The notes beneath the pieces were generated by a model. The model was not told the origin of the DNA. It did no database searches and saw nothing but the letters and a program-made list of their open reading frames with translations. The position numbers and the translations under genes are program-made. Source: Dermacentor variabilis (lineage: Eukaryota; Arthropoda; Arachnida; Ixodida; Ixodidae). Taken from it: a DNA stretch of 64,000 nt. The stretch lies in contig NW_027460412.1 of the NCBI RefSeq assembly GCF_050947875.1, positions 248,001-312,000 of the forward strand, written 5' to 3'. Below, piece after piece: positions 46,684-58,500 of this stretch (position 1 is the stretch's first letter; each line of letters starts with the position of its first letter).

Positions 46684-48467
46684 AAGCACCATTAATTTGC
46701 ATGCATATCTTGTGGTTTTGCAGAAAAGAACGTCCGCGTCTACCAAAAGATGCATGTGCATGCTTAACATGTGGTTTGGCACAAATCCATGCGCGGATGC
46801 TAAAAAGAGCAGCATGGGCGTCCTTAGCACGTTGTTTGGTAGAAATCCACGTGCTCGTTCTGCCAAAAGCACCATTTGCATGCATATCTTGAGGTTTTGC
46901 AGAAAACAACGTCCGCGTCTACCAAAAGATGCATGTGCATGCTTAACAAGTGGTTTGGCACAAATCCATGCGCGGGTGCTAAAAAGAGCAGCATGGACGT
47001 GCTTAGCACGTCGTTTGGTAGAAATCCACGTGCGCGTACTGCCAAAAGCACCATTTGCATGCATATCTTGTGGTTTTGCAGAAAAGAATGTCCGCGTCTA
47101 CCAAAAGATGCATGTGCATGCTTAACAAGTGGTTTGGCACAAATCCATGCGCGGGTGCTAAAAAGAGCAGCATGGGCGTCCTTAGCACGTTGTTTGGTAG
47201 AAATCCACGTGCTCGTTCTGCCAAAAGCACCATTTGCATGCATATCTTGTGGTTTTGCAGAAAACAACGTCCGCGTCTACCAAAAGATACATGTGCATGC
47301 TTAACAAGTGGTTTGGCACAAATCCATGCGCGGGTGCTAAAAAGAGCAGCATGGGCGTGCTTAGCACGTCGTTTGGTAGAAATCCACGTGCCCGTTCTGC
47401 CAAAAGCACCATTTGCATGCATACCTTGTGCTTTTCGAGAAAACAACGTCCGCGTCTACCAAAAGATGCATGTGCACGCTTAACAAGTGGTTTGGCACAA
47501 ATCCATGCGCGGGTGCTAAAAAGACATAGGCGTGCTTAGCACGTTGTTTGGTAGAAATCCACGTGCGCGTTCTGCCAAAAGCACCATTTGCATGCATATC
47601 TTGTGGTTTTGCAGAAAACAGCGTCCTCGTCTACCAAAAGATGCATGTGCATGCTTAACAAGTGTTTTGGCACAAATCCACGCGCAGGTGCTAAAAAGAG
47701 CAGATGGACGAGATTAGCACGTCGTTTGCTAGAAATCTACGTGCGCGCTCTGCCAAAAGCACCATTTGCATCCATACCTTGTGGTTTTGCAGAAAACAAC
47801 GTCCGCGTCTACCAAAGATACATGTGCACGCTTAAGCGGTTTGGCAGAAATCAATGCGCGGGTGCTAAAAAGAGCACCATGGGCGTGCTTAGCACGTCCT
47901 TTGGTAGAAATCCACGTGCGCATTCTGCCAAAAGCACCATTTGCGTGCATATCTTGTGGTTTTGCAGAAAACAACGTCCGCGTCTACCAAAAGATGCATG
48001 TGCATTCTTAACAAGTGGTTTGGCACAAATCCATGCGCGGGTGCGAAAAAGAGCAGCATGGGCGTGCTTATCACGTCGTTTGGTAGAAATCTAAGTGCGC
48101 GTTCTGCCAAAAGCACCATTTGCATGCATATCTTGTGGTTTTGCAGAAAACAACGTCCGCGTCTACCAAAAGATGCATGTGCATTCTTAACAAGTGGTTT
48201 GGCACAAATCCATGCGCGGGTGCTGAAAAGAGCAGCATGGGCGTGCTTATCACGCGTTTGGTAGAAATCTAAGTGCGCGTTCTGCCAAAAGCACCATTTG
48301 CATGCATATCTTGTGGTTTTGCAGAAAAGAACGTCCGCGTCTACCAAAAGATGCATGTGTATGCTTAACAAGTGGTTTGGCACAAATCCACGCGCAGGTG
48401 CTAAAAAGAGCAGATGGACGAGATTAGCACATCGTTTGCTAGAAATCTACGTGCGCGCTCTGCCAAA
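46684..48467 (+). repeat. 1.78-kb HOR, copy 1 (10 monomers)
   Basis: The unit begins at CCATTAATTTGCATGC and includes CGCGGATGCTAAAAAG, CTTGAGGTTTTGC, AAGACATAGGCG, GCGTCCTCGTC, GTGCGAAAAAGAGC and ATCACGCGTTTGG (a 1-bp deletion). It recurs at offsets of 1783 and then 1782. 1782 is 10 monomers less 8 bp. Confidence 0.86.
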
Positions 48468-50250
48468 AGCACCATTAATTTGCATGCATATCTTGTGGTT
48501 TTGCAGAAAAGAACGTCCGCGTCTACCAAAAGATGCATGTGCATGCTTAACATGTGGTTTGGCACAAATCCATGCGCGGATGCTAAAAAGAGCAGCATGG
48601 GCGTCCTTAGCACGTTGTTTGGTAGAAATCCACGTGCTCGTTCTGCCAAAAGCACCATTTGCATGCATATCTTGAGGTTTTGCAGAAAACAACGTCCGCG
48701 TCTACCAAAAGATGCATGTGCATGCTTAACAAGTGGTTTGGCACAAATCCATGCGCGGGTGCTAAAAAGAGCAGCATGGGCGTGCTTAGCACGTCGTTTG
48801 GTAGAAATCCACGTGCGCGTACTGCCAAAAGCACCATTTGCATGCATATCTTGTGGTTTTGCAGAAAAGAATGTCCGCGTCTACCAAAAGATGCATGTGC
48901 ATGCTTAACAAGTGGTTTGGCACAAATCCATGCGCGGGTGCTAAAAAGAGCAGCATGGGCGTCCTTAGCACGTTGTTTGGTAGAAATCCACGTGCTCGTT
49001 CTGCCAAAAGCACCATTTGCATGCATATCTTGTGGTTTTGCAGAAAACAACGTCCGCGTCTACCAAAAGATACATGTGCATGCTTAACAAGTGGTTTGGC
49101 ACAAATCCATGCGCGGGTGCTAAAAAGAGCAGCATGGGCGTGCTTAGCACGTCGTTTGGTAGAAATCCACGTGCCCGTTCTGCCAAAAGCACCATTTGCA
49201 TGCATACCTTGTGCTTTTCGAGAAAACAACGTCCGCGTCTACCAAAAGATGCATGTGCACGCTTAACAAGTGGTTTGGCACAAATCCATGCGCGGGTGTA
49301 AAAAGACATAGGCGTGCTTAGCACGTTGTTTGGTAGAAATCCACGTGCGCGTTCTGCCAAAAGCACCATTTGCATGCATATCTTGTGGTTTTGCAGAAAA
49401 CAGCGTCCTCGTCTACCAAAAGATGCATGTGCATGCTTAACAAGTGTTTTGGCACAAATCCACGCGCAGGTGCTAAAAAGAGCAGATGGACGAGATTAGC
49501 ACGTCGTTTGCTAGAAATCTACGTGCGCGCTCTGCCAAAAGCACCATTTGCATCCATACCTTGTGGTTTTGCAGAAAACAACGTCCGCGTCTACCAAAGA
49601 TACATGTGCACGCTTAAATGGTTTGGCAGAAATCAATGCGCGGGTGCTAAAAAGAGCACCATGGGCGTGCTTAGCACGTCCTTTGGTAGAAATCCACGTG
49701 CGCATTCTGCCAAAAGCACCATTTGCGTGCATATCTTGTGGTTTTGCAGAAAACAACGTCCGCGTCTACCAAAAGATGCATGTGCATTCTTAACAAGTGG
49801 TTTGGCACAAATCCATGCGCGGGTGCGAAAAAGAGCAGCATGGGCGTGCTTATCACGTCGTTTGGTAGAAATCTAAGTGCGCGTTCTGCCAAAAGCACCA
49901 TTTGCATGCATATCTTGTGGTTTTGCAGAAAACAACGTCCGCGTCTACCAAAAGATGCATGTGCATTCTTAACAAGTGGTTTGGCACAAATCCATGCGCG
50001 GGTGCTGAAAAGAGCAGCATGGGCGTGCTTATCACGCGTTTGGTAGAAATCTAAGTACGCGTTCTGCCAAAAGCACCATTTGCATGCATATCTTGTGGTT
50101 TTGCAGAAAAGAACGTCCGCGTCTACCAAAAGATGCATGTGTATGCTTAACAAGTGGTTTGGCACAAATCCACGCGCAGGTGCTAAAAAGAGCAGATGGA
50201 CGAGATTAGCACATCGTTTGCTAGAAATCTACGTGCGCGCTCTGCCAAAA
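48468..50250 (+). repeat. 1.78-kb HOR, copy 2
   Basis: Matches copy 1 closely. Private changes are GGGTGTAAAAAGACATAGG (49296, one base shorter), CTTAAATGGTTTGG (49614) and AAGTACGCGTTC (50052). Confidence 0.86.
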
Positions 50251-51079
50251 GCACCATTTGCATCCATACCTTGTGGTTTTGCAGAAAACAACGTCCGCGT
50301 CTACCAAAGATACATGTGCACGCTTAAGTGGTTTGGCAGAAATTAATGCGCGGGTGTTAAAAGAGCATCATGGGCGTGCTTAGCACGTCCTTTGGTAGAA
50401 ATCCACGTGCCCGTTCTGCCAAAAGCACCATTTGCATGCATACCTTGTGCTTTTGGAGAAAACAACGTCCGCATCTACGAAAAGATGCATGTGCATGCTT
50501 AACAAGTGGTTTGGCACAAATCCAAGCGCGGGTGCTAAAAAGAGCAGCATGGCCGTGCTTAGCGCGTCGTTTGGTAGAAATCCACGTACGCGTTCTGCCA
50601 AAAGCACCATTTGCATGCACATCTTCTGGTTTTGCAGAAAACAACGTCCGCGTCTACCAAAGATGCATGTGCATGCTTAAGTGGTTTGGCAGAAATCAAT
50701 GCGCGGGTGCTAAAAACAGCAGCATGGGCGTGCTTAGCACGTCCTTTGGTAGAAATACACGTGCGCGTTCTGCCAAAAGCACCATTTGCATGCATATTTT
50801 GTTGTTTTGCAGAAAACAACGTCCGCGTCTACCAAAAGATGCATGTGCATGCTTAACAAGTGGTTTGGCACAAATCCATGCGCGGGTGCAAAAAAGAGCA
50901 GCATGGGCGTGCTTAGCACGTCGTTTGGTAGAAATCCACGTGCGCGTTCGGCCAAAAGCACCATTTTCATGCATATCTTGTGGTTTTGCAGAAAAGAACG
51001 TCCGCTTCTACCAAAAGATGCATGTGCACGCTTAACAAGTGGTTTGGCACAAATCCATGCGCGGGTGCTAAAAAGAGAT
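50251..51079 (+). repeat. Mosaic segment shared with 53.8-54.3 kb
   Basis: From about 50590 this segment matches 53797-54357 at an offset of 3207, sharing GCTAAAAACAGCAGC, AGAAATACACGTG, CATATTTTGTTG and GGGTGCAAAAAAGAGC. Private bases include ATTAATGCGCGGG (50342) and CATTTTCATGC (50963). Confidence 0.75.
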
Positions 51080-51900
51080 AGGCGTGCTTAGCACGTTGTT
51101 TGGTAGAAATCCACGTGCGCGTTCTGCCGAAAGCACCATTTGCATGCATAACTTGTGGTTTTGCAGAAAACAGCGTCCTCGTCTACCAAAAGATGCATGC
51201 GCATGCTTAACAAGTGTTTTGGCACAAATCCACGCGCAGGTGCTAAAAAGAGCAGATGGACGAGATTAGCACGTCGTTTGCTAGAAATCTACGTGCGCGC
51301 TCTGCCAAAAGCACCATTTGCATCCATACCTTGTGGTTTTGCAGAAAACAACGTCCGCGTCTACCAAAGATACATGTGCACGCTTAAGTGGTTTGGCAGA
51401 AATCAATGCGCGGGTGCTAAAAAGAGCACCATGGGCGTGCTTAGCACGTCCTTTGGTAGAAATCCACGTGCGCATTCTGCCAAAAGCACCATTTGCGTGC
51501 ATATCTTGTGGTTTTGCAGAAAACAACGTCCGCGTCTACCAAAAGATGCATGTGCATTCTTAACAAGTGGTTTGGCACAAATCCATGCGCGGGTGCGAAA
51601 AAGAGCAGCATGGGCGTGCTTATCACGTCGTTTGGTAGAAATCTAAGTGCGCGTTCTGCCAAAAGCACCATTTGCATGCATATCTTGTGGTTTTGCAGAA
51701 AACAACATCCGCGTCTACCAAAAGATGCATGTGCATTCTTAACAAGTGGTTTGGCACAAATCCATGCGCGGGTGCTGAAAAGAGCAGCATGGGCGTGCTT
51801 ATCACGCGTTTGGTAGAAATCTAAGTGCGCGTTCTGCCAAAAGCACCATTTGCATGCATATCTTGTGGTTTTGCAGAAAAGAACGTCCGCGTCTACCAAA
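51080..51900 (+). repeat. 1.78-kb HOR, partial third copy
   Basis: Matches 49310-50130 at offset 1770 and so repeats the GCGTCCTCGTC, GTGCGAAAAAG and ATCACGCGTTTGG markers. It stops where GATGCATGTGCATGC replaces GATGCATGTGTATGC. Private changes: CTGCCGAAAGC (51126), GCATAACTTGTGG (51147) and GATGCATGCGCATGC (51192). Confidence 0.82.
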
Positions 51901-54900
51901 AGATGCATGTGCATGCTTAACAAGTGGTTTGGCACAAATCCATGCGCGGGTTCTAAAAAGAGCAGCATGGGCGTGCTAAGCACGTTGTTTGGTAGAAATG
52001 CACGTGCGCGTTCTGCCAAAAGCACCATTTGCATGCATATCTTGTGGTTTTGCAGAAAACAACGTCCGCGTCTACCAAAAGATACATGTGCATGCTTAAC
52101 AAGTGGTTTCGCACAAATCCATGCGCGGGTGCTAAAAAGAGCAGCATGGGCGTGCTTGGCACTTCATTTGGTAGAAATCCACGTGCCCGTTCTGCCAAAA
52201 GCACCATTTGCATGCATACCTTGTAGTTTTGGAGAAAACAACGTCCGCGTCTACGAAAAGATACATGTGCATGCTTAACAAGTGGTTTGGCACAAATCCA
52301 CGCGCGGGTGCTAAAAAGAGCAGCATGGCCGTGCTTAGCGCGTCGTTTGGTAGAAATCCACGTGCGCGTTCTGCCAAAAGCACCATTTGCATGCACATCT
52401 TTAGGTTTTGCAGAAAACAAAGTCCGCGTCTACTAAAGATGCATGTGCATGCTTAACAAGTGGTTTGGCACAAATCCATGCGCGGGTGCTAAAAAGAGCA
52501 GCATGGCCGTGCTTAGCAAGTCGTTTGGTAGAAATCCACGTGCGCTTTCTTCCAAAAGAACCATTAATTTGCATGCATATCTTGTGGTTTTGCAGAAAAG
52601 AACGTCCGCGTCTACCAAAAGATGCATGTGCATACTTAACATGTGGTTTGGCACAAATCCATGCGCGGGTGCTAAAAAGAGCAGCATGGCCGTGCTTAGC
52701 AAGTCGTTTGGTAGAAATCCACGCGCGCGTTCTGCCAAAAACACCATTTGCATATATAGCTTGTGGTTTCGCAGAAAAACACGTCCGGGTCTACCAAAAG
52801 ATGCATGTGCATGCTTAAAAAGTGTTTTGGCACAAATCCATGTGCGGGTGCTAAAAAGAGCAGCATGGGCGTGCTTAGCACGTCGTTTGGAAGAAATCCA
52901 CGTGCGCGTTCTGCCAAAAGCACCATTTGCATTCACATCTTCTGGTTTTGCAGAAAACAACGTCCGCGTCTACCAAAGATACATGTGCATGCTTAAGTGG
53001 TTTGGCAGAAATCAATGCGCGGGTGCTAAAAAGAGCAGCATGGGCGTGCTTAGCACGTCCTTTGGTAGAAATCCACGTGCGCGTTCTGCCAAAAGCACCA
53101 TTTGCATGCATATCTTGTGGTTTTGCAGAAAACAACGTCCGCGTCTACCAAAAGATGCACGTGCATGCTTAACAAGTGGTTTGGCACAAATCCATGCGCG
53201 GGTGCTAAAAAGAGCAGCATGGGCGTGCTTAGCACGTCGTTTGGTAGAAATCCACGTGCGCGTACTGCCAAAAGCACCATTTGCATGCATATCTTGTGGT
53301 TTTGCAGAAAAGAACGTCCGCGTCTACCAAAAGATGCATGTGCATGCTTAACAAGTGGTTTGGCACAAATCCATGTGCGGGTGCTAAAAAGAGCAGCATG
53401 GGCGTCCTTAGCACGTTGTTTGGTAGAAATCCACGTGCTCGTTCTGCCAAAAGCACCATTTGCATGCATATCTTGTGGTTTTGCAGAAAACAACGTCCGC
53501 GTCTACCAAAAGATACGTGTGCATGCTTAACAAGTGGTTTGGCACAAATCCATGCGCGGGTGCTAAAAAGAGCAGCATGGGCGTGCTTAGCACGTCCTTT
53601 GGTAGAAATCCACGTGCGCGTTCTGCCAAAAGCACCATTTGCATGCATATCTTGTGGTTTTGCAGAAAACAACGTCCGCGTCTACCAAAAGATGCACGTG
53701 CATGCTTAACAAGTGGTTTGGCACAAATCCATGCGCGGGTGCTAAAAAGAGCAGCATGGGCGTGCTTAGCACGTCGTTTGGTAGAAATCCACGCGCGTGT
53801 TCTGCGAAAAGCACCATTTGCATGCACATCTTCTGGTTTTGCAGAAAACAACGTCCGCGTCTACCAAAGATGCATGTGCATGCTTAAGTGGTTTGGCAGA
53901 AATCAATGCGCGGGTGCTAAAAACAGCAGCATGGGCGTGCTTAGCCCGTCCTTTGGTAGAAATACACGTGCGCGTTCTGCCAAAAGCACCATTTGCATGC
54001 ATATTTTGTTGTTTTGCAGAAAACAACGTCCGCGTCTACCAAAAGATGCATGTGCATGCTGAACAAGTGGTTTGGCACAAATCCATGCGCGGGTGCAAAA
54101 AAGAGCAGCATGGGCGTGCTTAGCACGTCGTTTGGTAGAAATCCACGTGCGCGTTCTGCCAAAAGCACCATTTGCATGCATATCTTGTGGTTTTGCAGAA
54201 AAGAACGTCCGCGTCTACCAAACGATGCATGTGCACGCTTAACAAGTGGTTTGGCACAAATCCATGCGCGGGTGCTAAAAAGAGATAGGCGTGCTTAGCA
54301 CGTTGTTTGGTAGAAATCCACGTGCGCGTTCTGCCAAAAGCATCATTTGCATGCATATCTTGTGGCTTTGCAGAAAACAGCGTCCGCGTCTACCAAAAGA
54401 TGCATGTGCATGCTTAACAAGTGGTATGGCACAAATCCATGCGCGGGTGCTAAATAGAGCAGCATGGCCGTGCTTAGCGCGTCGTTTGGTAGAAATCCAC
54501 GTGCGCGTTCTGCCAAAAGCACCATTTGCATGCACATCTTTAGGTTTTGCAGAAAAGAACGTCCGCGTCTACCAAAAGATGCATGTGCATGCTTAACAAG
54601 TGGTTTGGCACAAATCCACGCGCAGGTGCTAAAAAGAGCAGATGGACGAGATTAGCACGTCGTTTGCTAGAAATCTACGTGCGCGCTCTGCCAAAAGCAC
54701 CATTTGCATCCATACCTTGTGGTTTTGCAGAAAACAACGTCCGCGTCTACCAAAGATACATGTGCACGCTTAAGTGGTTTGGCAGAAATTAATGCGCGGG
54801 TTCTAAAAAGAGCACCATGGGCGTGCTTAGCACGTCCTTTGGTAGAAATCCACGTGCGCATTCTGCCAAAAGCACCATTTGCGTGCATATCTTGTGGTTT

Positions 54901-56007
54901 TGCAGAAAGCAACGTCCGCGTCTACCAAAAGATACATGTGCATGCTTAACAAGTGGTTTGGCACAAATCCATGCGCGGGTGCTAAAAAGAGCAGCATGGG
55001 CTTGCTTGGCACTTCATTTGGTAGAAATCCACGTGCCCATTCTGCCAAAAGCACCATTTGCATGCATACCTTGTGGTTTTGGAGAAAACAACGTCCGCAT
55101 CTACGAAAAGATGCATGTGCATGCTTAACAAGTGGTTTGGCACAAATCCAAGCGCGGGTGCTAAAAAGAGCAGCATGGCCGTGCTTAGCGCGTCGTTTGG
55201 TAGAAATCCACGTGCGCGTTCTGCCAAAAGCACCATTTGCATGCACATCTTTAGGTTTTGCAGAAAACAACGTCTGCGTCTACCAAAAGATGCATGTGCA
55301 TGCTTAACAAGTGGTTTGGCACAAATCCATGCGCGGCTGCTAAAAAGAACAGCATGGGTGTGCTTAGCAGCACATTTGGTAGAAATCCACTTGCGCGTTC
55401 TGCCAAAAGCACCATTTGCATGCATACCTTGTGGTTTTGCAGAAAAGAACGTCCGCGTCTACCAAAAGATGCATGTGCATGCTAAACATGTGGTTTGGCA
55501 CAAATCCATGCGCGGGTGCTAAAAAGAGCAGCATGGCCGTGCTTAGCAATTCGTTTGGTAGAAATCCACGTGCGCGTTCTGCCAAAAGCACCATTTGCAT
55601 GCATATCTTGTGGTTTTGCAGAAAACAACGTCGCGTCTACCAAAAGATGCATGTGCATGCTTAACAAGTGGTTTGGCACAAATCCATGCGCGGGTGCTAA
55701 AAAAAGCAGCATGGGCGTGCCTAGCACGCCGTTTGGTAGAAATTCACGTGCGCGTTCTGCCAAAAACACCATTTGCATATATAGCTTGTGGTTTCGCAGA
55801 AAACAACGTCCGGGTCTACCAAAAGATGCATGTGCATGCTTAAAAAGTGTTTTGGCACAAATCCATGCGCGGGTGCTAAAAAGAGCAGCATGGGCGTGCT
55901 TAGCACGTCGTTTTGAAGAAATCCACGTGCGCGTTCTGCAAAAAGCACCATTTGCATTCACATCTTCTGGTTTTGCAGAAAACAACGTCCGCGTCTACCA
56001 AAGATAC
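51901..56007 (+). repeat. Mosaic monomers, no exact local HOR
   Basis: About 23 monomers assembled from types seen elsewhere: GGGTTCTAAAAAG with GTAGAAATGCACG (51950-52000), CGTGCCCGTTC (52185), GCTTTCTTCC with CCATTAATTT (52550), TATATAG (52750, 55777), 175-bp forms (52995), GATGCACGTGC (53155, 53695), GAGATAGG (54281), AGATGGACGAG (54640) and AAGAACAGCATGGGTG (55345). A 1-bp deletion at 55629 (CGTCGCGTC) is private. No gene, RNA gene or mobile element is visible. Confidence 0.75.
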
Positions 56008-58500
56008 ATGTGCATGCTTAAGTGGTTTGGCAGAAATCAATGCACGGGTGCTAAAAAGAGCAGCATGGGCGTGCTTAGCTCGTCCTTTGGTAGAAATCCA
56101 CGTGCGCGTTCTGCCCAAAGCACCATTTGCATGCATATCTTGTGGTTTTGCAGAAAACAACGTCCGCGTCTACCAAAAGATGCATGTGCATGCTTAACAA
56201 GTGGTTTGACACAAATCCATGCGCGGGTGCTAAAAATAGCAGCATGGGCGTCCTTAGCACGTTGTTTGGTAGAAATCCTCGTGCGCGTTCTGCCAAAAGC
56301 ACCATTTGCATGCATATCTTGTGGTTTTGCAGAAAACAACGTCCGCGTCTACCAAAAGATACATGTGCATGCTTAACAAGTGGTTTGGCACAAATCCATG
56401 CGCGGGTGCTAAAAAGAGCAGCATGGGCGTGCTTAGCACGTCGTTTGGTAGAAATCCACGTGCCCGTTCTGCCAAAAGCACCATTTGCATGCATACCTTG
56501 TGCTTTTGGAGAAAACAACGTCCGCGTCTACCAAAAGATGCATGTGCATGCTTAACAAGTGGTTTGGCAAAACTCCATGCGCCGGTGCTAAAAAGAGCAG
56601 CGTCGGTGTGCCTAGCATGTCGTTTGGTAGAAATCCACGTGCGCGTTCTGCCAAAAGCACCATTTGCATATATAGCTTGTGGTTTCGCAGAAAACAACGT
56701 CCGGGTCTACCAAAGATGCATGTGCATGCTTAAGTGGTTTGGCAGAAATCAATGCGTGGGTGCTAAAAAGAGCAGCATGGGCGTGCTTAGCACGTCCTTT
56801 GGTAGAAATACACGTGCGCGTTCTGCCAAAAGCACCATTTGCATGTATATTTTGTTGTTTTGCAGAAAACAACGTCCGCGTCTACCAAAAGATGCATGTG
56901 CATGCTTAACAAGTGGTTTGGCACAAATCTATGCGCGGGTGCAAAAAAGAGCAGCATGGGTGTGCTTAGCACGTCGTTTGGTAGAAATCCACGTGCGCGT
57001 TCTGCCAAAAGCACCATTTGCATGCACATCTTTAGGTTTTGCAGAAAAGAACGTCCGCGTCTACCAAAAGATGCATGTGCATGCTTAACAAGTTGTTTGG
57101 CACAAATCCATGCGCAGGTGCTAAAAAGAGCAGATGGACGAGATTAGCACGTCGTTTGCTAGAAATCTACGTGCGCGCTCTGCCAAAAGCACCATTTGCA
57201 TCCATACCTTGTGGTTTTGCAGAAAACAACGTCCGCGGCTACCAAAGATACATGTGCACGCTTAAGTGGTTTGGCAGAAATCAATGCGCGGGTGCTAAAA
57301 AGAGCATCATGGGCGTGCTTAGCACGTCCTTTGGTAGAAATCCACGTGCGCGTTCTGCCAAAAGCACCATTTGCATGCATATCTTGTGGTTTTGGAGAAA
57401 ACAACGTCCGCGTTTACCAAAAGATGCATGTGCATGCTTAACAAGTGGTTTGGCACAAATCCATGCGCGGGTGCTAAAAAGACCAGCATGGGCGTGCTTA
57501 TCACGTCGTTTGGTAGAAATCCAAGTGCGCGTTCTGCCAAAAGCACCATTTGCATGCATATCTTGTGGTTTTGCAGAAAAGAACGTCCGCGTCTACCAAA
57601 AGATGCATGTGCATGCTTAACATGTGGTTGGGCACAAATCCATGCGCGGGTGCTAAAAAGAGCAGCATGGGCATCCTTAGCACGTTGTTTGGTAGAAATC
57701 CACGTGCGCGTTCTGCCAAAACCACCATTTGCATGCATATCTTGTGGTTTTGCAGAAAACAACGTCCGCGTCTACCAAAAGATACATGTGCATGCTTAAC
57801 AAGTGGTTTGGCACAAATCCATGCGCGGGTGCTAAAAAGAGCAGCATGGGCGTGCTTAGCACGTCATTTGGTAGAAATCCACGTGCCCGTTCTGCCAAAA
57901 GCACCATTTGCATCCATACCTTGTGGTTTTGGAGAAAACAACGTCCGCGTCTACCAAAAGATGCATGTGCATGCTTAACAAGTGGTTTGGCACAAATCCA
58001 TGCGCGGGTGCTAAAAAGAGCAGCATGGCCGTGCTTAGCGCGTCGTTTGGTAGAAATCCACGTGCGCGTTCTGCCAAAAGCACCATTTGCATGCACATCT
58101 TTAGGTTTTGCAGAAAACAACGTCCGCGTCTACCAAAAGATGCATGTGCATGCTTAACAAGTGGTTTGGTACAAATCCACGCGCGGGTGCTAAAATGAGC
58201 AGATGGACGAGATTAGCACGTCTTTTGGTAGAAATCCATGTGCGCGTTCTGCCAAAAGCACCATTTGCATGCATATCTTGTGGTTTTGCAGAAAACAGTG
58301 TCCGCGTCTACCAAAAGATGCATGTGCATGCTCAACAAGTGGTTTGGCACAAATTCATGCGCGGGTGCTAAAAAGACCAGCATGGCCGTGCTTAGCGCGT
58401 CGTTTGGTATAAATCCACGTGCGCGTTCTGTCAAAAGCACCATTTGCATGCACATCTTTAGGTTTTGCAGAAAACAACGTCCGCGTCTACCAAAAGATGC
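56008..58500 (+). repeat. 2493-bp tandem duplication, copy 1 (14 monomers)
   Basis: The unit begins at GCTTAAGTGGTTTGG near 56010 and its second copy starts at 58501. Every private variant I compared is present in both: AATGCACGGG, GTTTGACACAAATCC, AAAAATAGCAGC, AATCCTCGTGC, GGCAAAACTCC, GCAGCGTCGGTG, ATGTATATTTTG, CGCGGCTACC, GGTTGGGCAC and CTAAAATGAGC. I found no difference between the copies. 2493 is 14 x 179 less 13 bp. Confidence 0.9.
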
